From the NCBI GenBank assembly GCA_002103075.1, contig DABG01000004.1:1-60257 (forward strand): a DNA stretch of 60,257 bases, read 5' to 3'. Positions 8,165 through 16,547 of this stretch are shown one piece after another. The DNA is from Candidatus Gastranaerophilales bacterium HUM_9. Its GTDB lineage: Bacteria; Cyanobacteriota; Vampirovibrionia; Gastranaerophilales; Gastranaerophilaceae. Numbering within the stretch: the first letter of the stretch is position 1; each line of letters opens with the position of its first letter. The notes beneath the pieces are model-generated. The model was not told the DNA's origin. It saw only the letters and a program-made list of their open reading frames with translations, and did no database searches. A program made the translations under genes and the position numbers.

Positions 8165-8400
8165 TAAAATACATTATTCTACACTTGGAGGAGGTTATAA
8201 AGGACACTTTATAATTTCACCGTGTCAGCAAAAGGCATGCTTTTTTGTAACAAATAGTTAAGAAAAGCGTGTAAGGACGGCAAAAATTACTCAAATTTAA
8301 CAAAACTTAATAATATTTAAGAGTGCTGTATTGCATGTGTAACATGGGTTTTAAGGAATTTGAGTAAGTGGTAAAAGTACACTAAAACCAAAAGTTTGTC
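8165..8400 (+). ncRNA. Candidate structured RNA or leader upstream of yggS
   Basis: This 356-nt gap has no ORF but several stems: a perfect 8-bp hairpin TTATAAAG/GACA/CTTTATAA (8195-8214), and an 11-bp long-range stem TTACTCAAATT (8287-8297) with AATTTGAGTAA (8357-8367) enclosing smaller helices. It does not match the consensus words I know for RNase P, tmRNA, SRP RNA or the common riboswitches. It could be a free RNA or the 5' leader of yggS-sepF. Confidence 0.4.
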
Positions 8401-8446
8401 TTCCTAATTGCATAGTATATAATTGAAATGTGTAGGGGAGTTGGAC

Positions 8447-9115
8447 ATGGCTATTGATGTTATAGAAAAAAACCTTATACAAATCAGAAAAACAATCGTA
8501 CCTTATAAACCAAAAATAGTTGCAGTAACAAAATACTACGATGTAAGTGCAATAGAAGAAGCTTATAAAGTAGGCTTAAGAGATTTTGGGGAAGCAAGAA
8601 TTAATGATGCAATTAAAAAGATTGACTCATTAAGTGGAGAGATAAGAGAAAACAGTAATTTTCATTTTATCGGACATTTGCAAACAAATAAAGTTGATAA
8701 AGTCGTAAAGTATTTTGATTGTATTCAGTCTGTTGATTCATTACATTTAGCAGAGGCTGTTTCAAAGAGTGCACAGAAACAAGGAAAAACTCAAAAAATT
8801 CTTTTGCAGGTTAATATATCAGGGGAAGTCCAAAAGTTTGGATTTGAAGAAAGAGAGCTTGAATTAGAATTTGACAAGATAAAGAGCTTGCAAAATATTG
8901 AGATTGAGGGTTTGATGTGTATGGCACCGTTGGGAGCAGAGGAAAGTGTGCTAGATGATGTATTTTCAAGAGCGAGAGAACTAAGGGACAAGCTCAATAA
9001 AAAATTCGATATGAATATGACAGAGCTATCAATGGGAATGAGTAACGATTATATGTATGCAGTCCGCAATGGCACAACAATGATACGTATAGGAAGACTA
9101 CTATTTAATTTATGA
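8447..9115 (+). CDS. yggS: YggS/PLPBP family pyridoxal-phosphate homeostasis protein
   Basis: About 222 residues of the single-domain alanine-racemase-barrel family. P-K-I-V-A-V-T-K-Y-Y supplies the PLP lysine; F-H-F-I-G-H-L-Q-T-N-K, the C-I-Q-S-V-D-S block, G-L-M-C-M-A-P and S-M-G-M-S-N-D are family signatures. It buffers PLP and amino-acid pools rather than catalysing a known reaction. The ATG at 8447 is chosen over an upstream TTG because AGGGGAG lies 6 nt before it. It directly precedes sepF, the order seen in many cyanobacteria and Gram-positives. Confidence 0.93.
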   Translation: MAIDVIEKNLIQIRKTIVPYKPKIVAVTKYYDVSAIEEAYKVGLRDFGEARINDAIKKIDSLSGEIRENSNFHFIGHLQTNKVDKVVKYFDCIQSVDSLHLAEAVSKSAQKQGKTQKILLQVNISGEVQKFGFEERELELEFDKIKSLQNIEIEGLMCMAPLGAEESVLDDVFSRARELRDKLNKKFDMNMTELSMGMSNDYMYAVRNGTTMIRIGRLLFNL

Positions 9116-9132
9116 ATAATTTTGGAGGAAAG

Positions 9133-9630
9133 ATGACATTTGGAGAGAAAGTAAGCGATTTGATGGGATGGATAACAGATAGTATTACAGGTGGTGGATA
9201 TGAAAATGATCCTATCGGTGTATTAGAAGAAGACGAAGGTTCTGGCTATATTGTTGACAGAAACACTGTTTTAAAACCAGATTATTCAACAAGAACAACT
9301 CGCAAAGAGGAAAAAAGAAATGTTACTTCTCTAAATAACTATAAAGAACACGAAGTAAAAATCATCGAACCTCGTTCATTTGGTGATACAACTCAGATTG
9401 TAAAACAATTATTAGATAACAAAACTGTTGTTTTGAACTTACACTTATTAGACAAAGAACAATCTCAAAGAACAATCGACTTTGTATGTGGTGCAGCGTT
9501 TGCTTTAGGTGGTGCTCCTCAAAAAGTTGGCGATACAGTTTTTGTTTTCACTCCAAGTTCAGTTCAATTGTCAGTTGAGTCAAAAGAAGCTGCTTTTGGA
9601 ACAGAATCATTATGGGGCGGTAACCTATAA
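9133..9630 (+). CDS. sepF: Cell division protein SepF
   Basis: 165 residues: an N-terminal M-T-F-G-E-K-V-S-D-L-M-G-W helix that would bind membrane, a variable linker, and a C-terminal DUF552 domain (V-K-I-I-E-P-R-S-F-G-D-T, then VVLNLHLLDKEQSQRTIDFV and GGAPQKVGDTVFVFTP). SepF tethers FtsZ to the membrane. The chosen ATG follows ggaggaaag; an earlier ATG at 9112 overlaps the yggS stop as ATGA but lacks its own Shine-Dalgarno. With minCDE 3 kb away the window holds two FtsZ-controlling systems. Confidence 0.93.
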   Translation: MTFGEKVSDLMGWITDSITGGGYENDPIGVLEEDEGSGYIVDRNTVLKPDYSTRTTRKEEKRNVTSLNNYKEHEVKIIEPRSFGDTTQIVKQLLDNKTVVLNLHLLDKEQSQRTIDFVCGAAFALGGAPQKVGDTVFVFTPSSVQLSVESKEAAFGTESLWGGNL

Positions 9631-9672
9631 TTAAAAAAGATAATAAATTGATTTGTGATAGTTGGATATTTA

Positions 9673-9697
9673 GGGTGCATTTGCATCCTTTTTTTTT
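9673..9697 (+). terminator. Intrinsic terminator of yggS-sepF
   Basis: Hairpin gggtgc-attt-gcatcc followed by nine T residues. Confidence 0.9.
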
Positions 9698-9759
9698 GCG
9701 TTAAAGTTGCAAACGAAGTTGTTAAGTTACTAAGAATAATTCGAAATCCCTGTGAACAT

Positions 9760-9885
9760 TTAATAAAAAATAATATCAAATTCTTTATCAATTTCTTCTT
9801 CAAATTTTATAGCATTTTCGCATAAATAATTAATATTAAGGCTTTTTTGTAATATTTTAACTTGTTCTTCAAAGGTTTTGCTCAT
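9760..9885 (-). CDS. Small protein, 41 aa
   Basis: A short frame with an ATG at 9885, a good Shine-Dalgarno (aaagga, 6 nt spacing) and a TAA stop. It encodes MSKTFEEQVKILQKSLNINY and 21 more residues, a Lys/Glu-rich helical peptide. It is divergent from the XRE regulator at 10014 and could share its promoter region. The last bases abut a fragment of the dispersed repeat (gaaatccctgtgaacat). Function unknown. Confidence 0.5.
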   Translation of the reverse strand: MSKTFEEQVKILQKSLNINYLCENAIKFEEEIDKEFDIIFY

Positions 9886-10013
9886 AATTTATCCTTTCTA
9901 GTTATTTTAAATCAATATTTTAGTTGTTTTAAATATGAATAATATATTTATACTACATTAAACTGTAGCAATAATGAATAGAAAAATAAATAAAATAACA
10001 CTATCATATTTAT

Positions 10014-10358
10014 ATGATTAGCAGTGAAGAAATAAAGATTAATGTAGGTTTAACTATAAAAGAGTTACGTAATAATGCCAGTATTACACAAGAAAAATTG
10101 GCTGAGGAGCTTGGTTTACAACCAAATACTATAGCGAAAATCGAAACTGGCAAAATATATATAACAAGTAAAACATTATCAAAATTGTGTAATTATTTTA
10201 ATGTTTCTCCTGCGATATTTTTTATGCCTAAAGTTCAGATTAACGTCAAAGACAATCTTGATTATATTGCAAAAATTAATGAACTTTTACCTGCTTGTAA
10301 CAATAAAACTTTGAATATAGTTTATAACACTGCTATTGTTGTTCAAAATGGTCAATAG
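10014..10358 (+). CDS. XRE-family transcriptional regulator
   Basis: 114 residues with an N-terminal Cro/CI helix-turn-helix (about 15-68): SITQEKLAEELGLQ, N-T-I-A-K-I-E-T-G-K, then L-S-K-L-C-N-Y-F-N-V-S-P. The last 45 residues are a short unassigned tail. There is no Shine-Dalgarno; TATCAT sits 6 nt before the ATG, so the mRNA may be leaderless. It is followed by a second XRE gene. Confidence 0.85.
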   Translation: MISSEEIKINVGLTIKELRNNASITQEKLAEELGLQPNTIAKIETGKIYITSKTLSKLCNYFNVSPAIFFMPKVQINVKDNLDYIAKINELLPACNNKTLNIVYNTAIVVQNGQ

Positions 10359-10397
10359 TACTAACTTGTGTTGTGTTGCATAATTATCACCTTATTG

Positions 10398-10438
10398 GTG
10401 CATATATGCGCCAACTAATATAACTATATCAGTTAGTA
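10398..10438 (+). promoter_or_regulatory. Palindromic operator-like sites between two XRE genes
   Basis: GGTGCATATATGCGCC (10398-10413) is a palindrome with one mismatch, and an imperfect 24-nt dyad bounded by ACTAA and TTAGT (10415-10438) overlaps the likely -10 (TAGTAT) of the next gene. Both suit homodimeric HTH repressors. Confidence 0.5.
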
Positions 10439-10445
10439 TGTTTTT

Positions 10446-10718
10446 ATGCAACACCTAACAAATAAACATAAAAATATAACAATGGCTGTAGCGAAAATTG
10501 TTAAGCAATTACGTGAAAAAACAGGATTATCTGCAACAAAATTTGCAGACAGTTTTGGAATTGTAAAAAGTAAAGTGCTTCGCATAGAAGACGGATCTGT
10601 CCAATGTAAACTTGTATCTATCTGGGAAGTTGCTAATGCATTGGGTATGAAGTGTTCAGAGCTGGTTGCTATAATTGAACAAGAGTTAGGTGATGATTTT
10701 ACCCTTATTGATGAATAA
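10446..10718 (+). CDS. XRE-family transcriptional regulator
   Basis: 90 residues, with a Cro/CI HTH over about 14-70: I-V-K-Q-L-R-E-K-T-G-L-S-A-T-K-F-A, then V-K-S-K-V-L-R-I-E-D-G and I-W-E-V-A-N-A-L-G-M. No Shine-Dalgarno is seen; a second possible start is an ATG 12 codons in, directly before the HTH. The operator-like dyads just upstream suggest autoregulation or cross-control with the preceding XRE gene. Confidence 0.8.
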   Translation: MQHLTNKHKNITMAVAKIVKQLREKTGLSATKFADSFGIVKSKVLRIEDGSVQCKLVSIWEVANALGMKCSELVAIIEQELGDDFTLIDE

Positions 10719-10771
10719 ATCTACTACATAAATAGGATAAATTTTTTTAAAATACTTGTTAAAATCATAGT

Positions 10772-11083
10772 ATGTGCACAGAAGACGATTTAGAGCTTAA
10801 GCGAGTAGGGCTGGAACTTATGTTTCTAACTCCTGAAAAATACAGTAATGCTGAGGGTATTACTGCTGTTGAGCTTTCAAAACGGGTAGCGTTACCTGTT
10901 GATGTGGTGAAAAAGAAATTAGCTATTCTAAAAGATAAAAATTTAGTTAGGGTGAAAGGGAACAATCCTAAATTTTGGCTTTTTGATGAATATAATTTTC
11001 AAAGAATGGACGAAGATGATGAAGTTTATTTGCTCTTATGTTGTTTTGATGATGTAGATTTTGATAGGTATTTTGCTTATTAA
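10772..11083 (+). CDS. Winged-helix-like small protein
   Basis: 103 residues. Residues 25-65 (G-I-T-A-V-E-L-S-K-R-V-A-L-P-V-D-V-V-K-K-K, then L-V-R-V-K-G) have the pattern of a winged-helix DNA-binding domain, with helix, recognition helix and wing. The C-terminus is acidic and ends in D-D-V-D-F-D-R-Y-F-A-Y. The ATG follows TAAAAT by 6 nt with no Shine-Dalgarno (possible leaderless mRNA). It lies upstream of murA; a functional link is not established. Confidence 0.6.
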   Translation: MCTEDDLELKRVGLELMFLTPEKYSNAEGITAVELSKRVALPVDVVKKKLAILKDKNLVRVKGNNPKFWLFDEYNFQRMDEDDEVYLLLCCFDDVDFDRYFAY

Positions 11084-11160
11084 AATTGTAAAGTTAACCT
11101 CTTTACATTACGCTATGTAAATTGTATTATAGAGTAAAATAGTCTAAGATTGGAGAAGTT

Positions 11161-12477
11161 TTGGCAGATAAGTATATAATAAACGGTGGAAATCAACTAA
11201 AAGGCGAAGTTTTAATAGGCGGAGCAAAGAACTCCGTTCTTAAACTTATGGCTGCGGCTATACTTGCAAAAGGCGAAACAAAGATATATAACGTTCCTGA
11301 ACTTACTGACGTAGGTATTATGTTAGAAGTTATCAATGGTTTAGGTGTAAAAACAGATTATGATAAAGTTGAGCAATCAATAAGGATTGATGCAACAGAC
11401 ATAACATCTATTACTGCAAAGTATGAGTATGTTAGCAAGATGAGAGCTTCATTCACAATTTTGGGTGCATTGGTTGCTCGTTGTAAAGAAGCTATTGTTG
11501 CACTCCCTGGGGGTTGTGCGATTGGTGAGAGACGTGTAGATTTTCACATCAAAGGTCTTGAAGCATTAGGTGCTAAAATTAAGATTGAAAACGGCTATGT
11601 TCACGCAAAAGCACCAAAACTTGTTGGTACAGATATTTATCTTGATATTCCTTCTGTTGGCGCTACAGAAAACCTTATGTTAGCATCAATTATGGCAGAA
11701 GGTTCAACAAGAATTCAAAATGCAGCACAAGAACCTGAAATTATTGATTTGGCTAATTTCTTGAATACTATGGGTGCTGATATTGTTGGTGCTGGTACTT
11801 CTGAAATAGTTATCAATGGTGTTAAACAAGAAGATTTACACCCAATTGAATATACAACGATTCCTGATAGAATTGAAGCAGGTACATTTATGTCAATGGT
11901 AGCCGGCACAAAAGGTAAGGCTATTATTAGAAACGTTTATCCTGCACATTTAACTTTCTTTACTGACAAGTTAATTAAAATGGGTGCTAATATCAAATTA
12001 GTTGAGCCTACAGCAATTGAGGTTTCTTGCAAAAACAGATTGAACTCTGTTAATTTTGTTACACAACCTTATCCTGGGTTCCCTACTGATTTACAATCAA
12101 TGGCTATGGTGTTGTTATCTGTTTCAAACGGTGTTGGTATAATTACAGAAAGTCTTTATGAAAACAGATTTATGCAGGTTCAACATCTTTTGAGAATGGG
12201 TGCTGATATTCATCAAGACAGAAACCACGCAATAATCAAAGGTGTTAAAAAATTAACTGGTGCTATTGTTGAAGCAAGTGACTTGAGAGCTGGTGCATCA
12301 TTAGTTGTTGCAGGTCTTATGGCAACAGGCACTACAGAAATATATAAACTTCATCATATTGATAGAGGTTATGAAAAATTTGATGAAAAGATTAAGAACT
12401 TAGGTGGTAATATTGTAAGAGTTCATGATATATCATCTGACGAACTTAAGGTGGGTGTAAATGAGCCAAGCGTATAA
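11161..12477 (+). CDS. murA: UDP-N-acetylglucosamine 1-carboxyvinyltransferase MurA
   Basis: 438 residues. MurA transfers enolpyruvate from PEP to UDP-GlcNAc, the first committed step of peptidoglycan synthesis in the cytoplasm. Visible family features are N-G-G-N-Q-L-K-G-E-V near the start, G-G-A-K-N-S, the active-site loop L-P-G-G-C-A-I-G-E-R with the catalytic Cys (the fosfomycin target), and Y-P-G-F-P-T-D-L-Q. The start is a TTG with ttggagaag just upstream. The 3' end overlaps the next gene by 17 nt. Confidence 0.97.
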   Translation: MADKYIINGGNQLKGEVLIGGAKNSVLKLMAAAILAKGETKIYNVPELTDVGIMLEVINGLGVKTDYDKVEQSIRIDATDITSITAKYEYVSKMRASFTILGALVARCKEAIVALPGGCAIGERRVDFHIKGLEALGAKIKIENGYVHAKAPKLVGTDIYLDIPSVGATENLMLASIMAEGSTRIQNAAQEPEIIDLANFLNTMGADIVGAGTSEIVINGVKQEDLHPIEYTTIPDRIEAGTFMSMVAGTKGKAIIRNVYPAHLTFFTDKLIKMGANIKLVEPTAIEVSCKNRLNSVNFVTQPYPGFPTDLQSMAMVLLSVSNGVGIITESLYENRFMQVQHLLRMGADIHQDRNHAIIKGVKKLTGAIVEASDLRAGASLVVAGLMATGTTEIYKLHHIDRGYEKFDEKIKNLGGNIVRVHDISSDELKVGVNEPSV

Positions 12478-12793
12478 GAGATGGTATGACCACGACCCTA
12501 AGTTATTAGAAGTTATTGAACTATTAAAAAACTATCAAGATGAACTTCTTGAACAGGCTGAGTTGTTCTTGAAAAAATTAGAAGAACAGGTTTCAAAAGA
12601 GGCTATTGATAGATTCTATGAACTTGCAAAACCAGTGAATGGTTGTCGTTGGTATGATAAAAACCCTACCATTTCTAAGACTGTAGAAATTTTGAGAGTT
12701 GTTCCACCTGATGTTCAAAAAGCTTGTGCAGAACGATTTATTAATGCTTTAAAAGAAATGGGTATTGAATACGAAAGCCCTAATCAAGAGTAG
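12461..12793 (+). CDS. Small protein with duplicated RWYD-x-[DN]-P motif
   Basis: 110 residues, starting inside the end of murA with a gg-rich Shine-Dalgarno (aaggtggg), so it is probably translationally coupled. It is an internal duplication: R7-W-Y-D-H-D-P and R63-W-Y-D-K-N-P each begin a helical unit of about 50 residues (L-L-E-V-I-E-L-L and T-V-E-I-L-R-V-V). I recall similar RWYD proteins in cyanobacteria and Firmicutes but no function. The coupling suggests a role near cell-wall synthesis, which is inference only. Confidence 0.75.
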   Translation: MSQAYKRWYDHDPKLLEVIELLKNYQDELLEQAELFLKKLEEQVSKEAIDRFYELAKPVNGCRWYDKNPTISKTVEILRVVPPDVQKACAERFINALKEMGIEYESPNQE

Positions 12794-12858
12794 TTGTTTT
12801 AGTGTAGTAAAAAGTATTATTCTGAATTTGTAATTATTGTTCATAATAATTTTAATCC

Positions 12859-13068
12859 GTCATTGCGAACGATTAAACATTTTGTAAAGTAGTAAGTGTG
12901 GCAATCCATAAATCAACAATTCTGAAAACACAAAATGTCATTCAGAGCCAAGGGAGCAGAGGGCGAAATATTTTGAATTTAACAGAATTGATTTAATTCA
13001 AAATATGTAGACCCGTTTAATGCGACCGTAGGAGTTAGCAAGCGAAGAATCCCTGCAAGTATATTTTA
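12859..13068. repeat. Dispersed palindromic repeat, copy 2
   Basis: Opens gtcattgcgaacg, then gtggcaatccataaatcaac and tgtcattcagagc; it has an extra segment (aagggagcagaggg ... gcgaccgtaggagttagcaagc) before gaatccctgc. It fills most of the 318-nt gap between the murA-coupled gene and mfd. Confidence 0.8.
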
Positions 13069-13099
13069 AAGAGTGTTTTAAAAATCGTTTCATTTAGGC

Positions 13100-13114
13100 T
13101 ATAATATCGATATG
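13100..13114 (+). promoter_or_regulatory. mfd -10 element placed for a leaderless mRNA
   Basis: A perfect TATAAT (13100-13105) lies 6 nt before the mfd ATG; a TTTAAA -35-like hexamer is 17 nt further up. Transcription should start at or next to the start codon, and no Shine-Dalgarno is present. Confidence 0.7.
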
Positions 13115-16100
13115 AAAATAGAAAATTCTGCGATATTTGATGAATTTGAAAGCTATGTAAAACAAGGTCGTTCCTTTGGGGTAACAGGTTTAACCTCGTT
13201 TTTGAGAATGCTGTCTATAAAAAAGATTTTGACCTGTTCTAAGAAGAAAATTCTTTTTGTAACTTCAACTGAGCAAACGGCTTTGAAGTATCAAAACGAT
13301 TTATCAGAATTTTTTGATTTAAACCCTGATGTGTTTCCGTATCAATCAGGTTCTGTGTATGAACCAGTATCATCTAATATGTACGATTATGCAAAGCAAA
13401 TAGGGATACTTCAAGCAAAACCTGATTTGGTTATAATGCCAGTAAAATCATTGTTAGAGAAATTTCCGAACAAAAAATTTTTCAAAGAAAATAAATTAAC
13501 CCTTAAAATAGGTGATGAAATATCTCAAGCTGATATGCTTAAAACACTTATGAAGTTGGGATATAAACGTTCAACTATGGTTAGTGATATTTCTGAATTT
13601 AGTATAAGAGGTGATATTACTGATGTCTATAGTTTAACAGACAATCCTGTGAGAATTGAGTTTTGGGGTGATGAGATTGTTGATATAAGGTTTTTTGACA
13701 GAGAAACTCAACGTTCCATTGAGAAGATTAAATCAATAGATATTTTACCTATGTATAAATTTATGTTACCTGAAATTGCACCAAAGGATTTTCCTAAAGA
13801 ACTTTTGGATAGTTTTACAGAAGAAAGATATTTTGAAGGTGTTGAGGTTTATCAAAGCTATTTTAACGATGAATTAGTTGGGGTTTTGGATTATTTTGAT
13901 GATTATATAATAGTTTTTGATGAAAAATCAGAAGTTTATTCAAAATATGAATATATTGATGAAAACTATGAACAACAGTATAACGAGAACTTAAAAACTC
14001 AGTTGATTTATGAGTTGAGGGATAAAAACCATATTCCGTTTTCTGATTTTATCAATAAATCAGCAAGTTTTGTAAAGATTGGATTGAACAACTTCTTAGA
14101 TAGTGAGTTTGAAGAAGTTGTTGATTTGAATGCACAGACTGTAAAGAGTTTTAATGCTGATGTTGAGGCGATTGCAGATTATATTTATGCACATAGAGAT
14201 TATGAAATCGTTATTGCGACAAAATACGAAGAACGAGTTAAAGAAATATTGGCTTGTTATGATATCTTTGACGTTGAATATATTAATAATATATCAACAT
14301 CAGGAACGATTATTGATGATGCAAAATTTTTGTTGTTGACGGATAAGGAACTGTTTAACAAGCGAAATAAGGAAATTACTTCTTCAAAACGTTCTTATTA
14401 TAAAGAAAAAGCTGAATATATAGAAAGTATTAATGATATTCAGGCAGGTGAATATGTTGTACATTCAATCCACGGGGTTGGAATTTATCAGGGCTTGACT
14501 CAGCAAGAGTTAGATGGGCAACTTAAGGATTATTTGACGATTGAGTACGCTAATAAGGATAAGTTACATATACCTGCTGAACAAATTAATTTGCTTTGTC
14601 GATATAGGGGTGCTGGTGCAATTAAGCCACGATTATCAAGAATGGGTGGTAATGATTGGGCTAATACAAAGCGCAAAGTCAAAAAAGAGGTTGAAAAGAT
14701 TGCGTATGACTTATTAAGGTTATATGCAAGAAGAAAAATGCAAGAGGGTATCAAGTTTGATGAAGATACTGCTTGGCAGGTTGAGATGGAAGAAGCGTTT
14801 GAATATACAGAAACTCCTGATCAAATGCGTGCAATAAACGAAGTTAAACACGATATGGAAACATCTAATCCTATGGATAGATTAATTTGTGGAGATGTTG
14901 GGTTTGGTAAAACGGAAGTTGCTATGCGTGCAATATTCAAGGCTGTGACTTCTGGAAAACAGGTTGCATTGATTGCACCAACTACAATTTTAGCGTTACA
15001 ACATTATCAAACTATCTCTGAAAGGTTCAAACCGTTTGGAATTGATGTTGAACTATTATCAAGATTTAGAACAACGAAGCAACAAAAAGAAACCTTGCAA
15101 AATATGGCACTTGGCAAATGTGAAGTTGTTATAGGTACTCATAGACTTTTACAGGACAAGATAGTTTTTAAAGATTTAGGATTACTTGTAATAGATGAAG
15201 AACATAGATTTGGAGTTCGTCATAAAGAGCGTTTGAAGCAGTTAAGAGAAAATATTGATATTATATCTATGTCCGCAACTCCTATCCCTAGAACTTTATA
15301 TATGTCTTTGTCTGGAATTAAGGATATGTCTGTAATTTCAACTCCACCAAAGAACAGGTTGCCTGTAAAAACTTTTGTGGGAAATTTTGATGAAAAGATT
15401 ATCAAAAACGCTATTACACACGAGCTTGATAGAGATGGTCAGGTTTTCTATTTGTATAATAGAGTTGAAACTATTGAAGAGTTTAAACTTAAATTACAAG
15501 AGATTGTTCCAAATGCAAGAATTGCTATAGGGCATGCACAATTATCTGAACATCAGTTAGAAGACGTTATTGTAGGGTTTGCAGAACACGAATACGATAT
15601 TTTGCTTTGTACAACGATTATTGAAAACGGGTTAGATATTCCGAATGCTAATACAATGATTATACATGATGCTGATAAGTTTGGGTTAGCTCAATTATAT
15701 CAATTAAGAGGTAGGGTCGGACGTTCTGAAAGACAGGCATATTGCTATTGCTTGTATAAAGCTGGTAAACATTTGACTAAAGAAGCGTATCAAAGATTAA
15801 ATGCTATAAAAGAATTTACATCACTTGGTAGTGGATATCAGATTGCGATGAGAGATGTTGAGATTCGTGGTGTGGGTAATATTTTGGGTACAAAACAACA
15901 CGGACACATGGTTAATGTAGGGTTTGATACATATTGTCAGTTATTAGAGGAAACTGTAAATGAGCTAAAAGGCGAAAAAGTTGATGTTAAACCACCTACG
16001 ATTGTTGATATTAATGTAACTGCGTTTATACCTGATGAGTGGGTTGGTTCTAAAGAACAAAAAATGATTGAATACAAACGATTGGCTGATGTTAAGAATG

Positions 16101-16495
16101 AAACAGAATTGAGCTATATTGAAGCCGAATGGAAAGATAGGTTTTCTAAAATTCCTGATGAAGTTTCTAATCTTATTAAACTTATCCAGATTAGGTTAGC
16201 TGCAACTAAGGTCGGAGTTTCTATGATTAGAGAAACGATGGATAATATAAGAATTTATTCACCGTTTACTAATGCTGAGTGGAGAATTTTGCAAACGAGA
16301 ATTCCTAGAAATATTACAAAATACATCAAGTTTACTAATGCACCTAGTTCTTGTGAGGACGCAAAGTCTATTTTATTATTAAATAATTCTGTAATGAATT
16401 TTAATGAAGTATTTAACATATTGGTAGATTTGTTTTATGATATAGAAGAACGAATTTTAGAATTAAAAACTGAAATTGATAAGAGAGCTAATTAA
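13112..16495 (+). CDS. mfd: Transcription-repair coupling factor Mfd
   Basis: 1127 residues, full length for Mfd. It removes RNA polymerase stalled at DNA lesions and recruits UvrA. Domains in order: UvrB-like N-terminal modules (1-340); the RNAP-binding CarD-like domain (about 440-520, starting A-G-E-Y-V-V-H-S-I-H-G-V-G-I-Y); RecG-type helicase with C-G-D-V-G-F-G-K-T-E-V-A Walker A, D-E-E-H-R-F-G and S-A-T-P-I-P-R-T-L-Y; helicase motif VI Q-L-R-G-R-V-G-R; and the C-terminal TRCF domain. Confidence 0.98.
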   Translation: MKIENSAIFDEFESYVKQGRSFGVTGLTSFLRMLSIKKILTCSKKKILFVTSTEQTALKYQNDLSEFFDLNPDVFPYQSGSVYEPVSSNMYDYAKQIGILQAKPDLVIMPVKSLLEKFPNKKFFKENKLTLKIGDEISQADMLKTLMKLGYKRSTMVSDISEFSIRGDITDVYSLTDNPVRIEFWGDEIVDIRFFDRETQRSIEKIKSIDILPMYKFMLPEIAPKDFPKELLDSFTEERYFEGVEVYQSYFNDELVGVLDYFDDYIIVFDEKSEVYSKYEYIDENYEQQYNENLKTQLIYELRDKNHIPFSDFINKSASFVKIGLNNFLDSEFEEVVDLNAQTVKSFNADVEAIADYIYAHRDYEIVIATKYEERVKEILACYDIFDVEYINNISTSGTIIDDAKFLLLTDKELFNKRNKEITSSKRSYYKEKAEYIESINDIQAGEYVVHSIHGVGIYQGLTQQELDGQLKDYLTIEYANKDKLHIPAEQINLLCRYRGAGAIKPRLSRMGGNDWANTKRKVKKEVEKIAYDLLRLYARRKMQEGIKFDEDTAWQVEMEEAFEYTETPDQMRAINEVKHDMETSNPMDRLICGDVGFGKTEVAMRAIFKAVTSGKQVALIAPTTILALQHYQTISERFKPFGIDVELLSRFRTTKQQKETLQNMALGKCEVVIGTHRLLQDKIVFKDLGLLVIDEEHRFGVRHKERLKQLRENIDIISMSATPIPRTLYMSLSGIKDMSVISTPPKNRLPVKTFVGNFDEKIIKNAITHELDRDGQVFYLYNRVETIEEFKLKLQEIVPNARIAIGHAQLSEHQLEDVIVGFAEHEYDILLCTTIIENGLDIPNANTMIIHDADKFGLAQLYQLRGRVGRSERQAYCYCLYKAGKHLTKEAYQRLNAIKEFTSLGSGYQIAMRDVEIRGVGNILGTKQHGHMVNVGFDTYCQLLEETVNELKGEKVDVKPPTIVDINVTAFIPDEWVGSKEQKMIEYKRLADVKNETELSYIEAEWKDRFSKIPDEVSNLIKLIQIRLAATKVGVSMIRETMDNIRIYSPFTNAEWRILQTRIPRNITKYIKFTNAPSSCEDAKSILLLNNSVMNFNEVFNILVDLFYDIEERILELKTEIDKRAN

Positions 16496-16501
16496 GACTA
16501 A

Positions 16502-16544
16502 TTTATAATTTAAATTATAAACAAGGGGTAAATAAGGGGTAAAA
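16502..16544 (+). promoter_or_regulatory. AT palindrome and duplicated Shine-Dalgarno before the PpiC gene
   Basis: A perfect 20-nt all-AT palindrome (16502-16521) is followed by a tandem duplication, AAGGGGTAAAT then AAGGGGTAAAA, giving two Shine-Dalgarno-like sites. The second is 8 nt from the ATG. Confidence 0.5.
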
Positions 16545-16547
16545 TAT

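Noticed and set aside
8165..8400. RNase P RNA, tmRNA or 6S RNA
   Set aside because: Signature words for RNase P and tmRNA are absent and the 5' and 3' ends do not form the long closing helix of 6S RNA.
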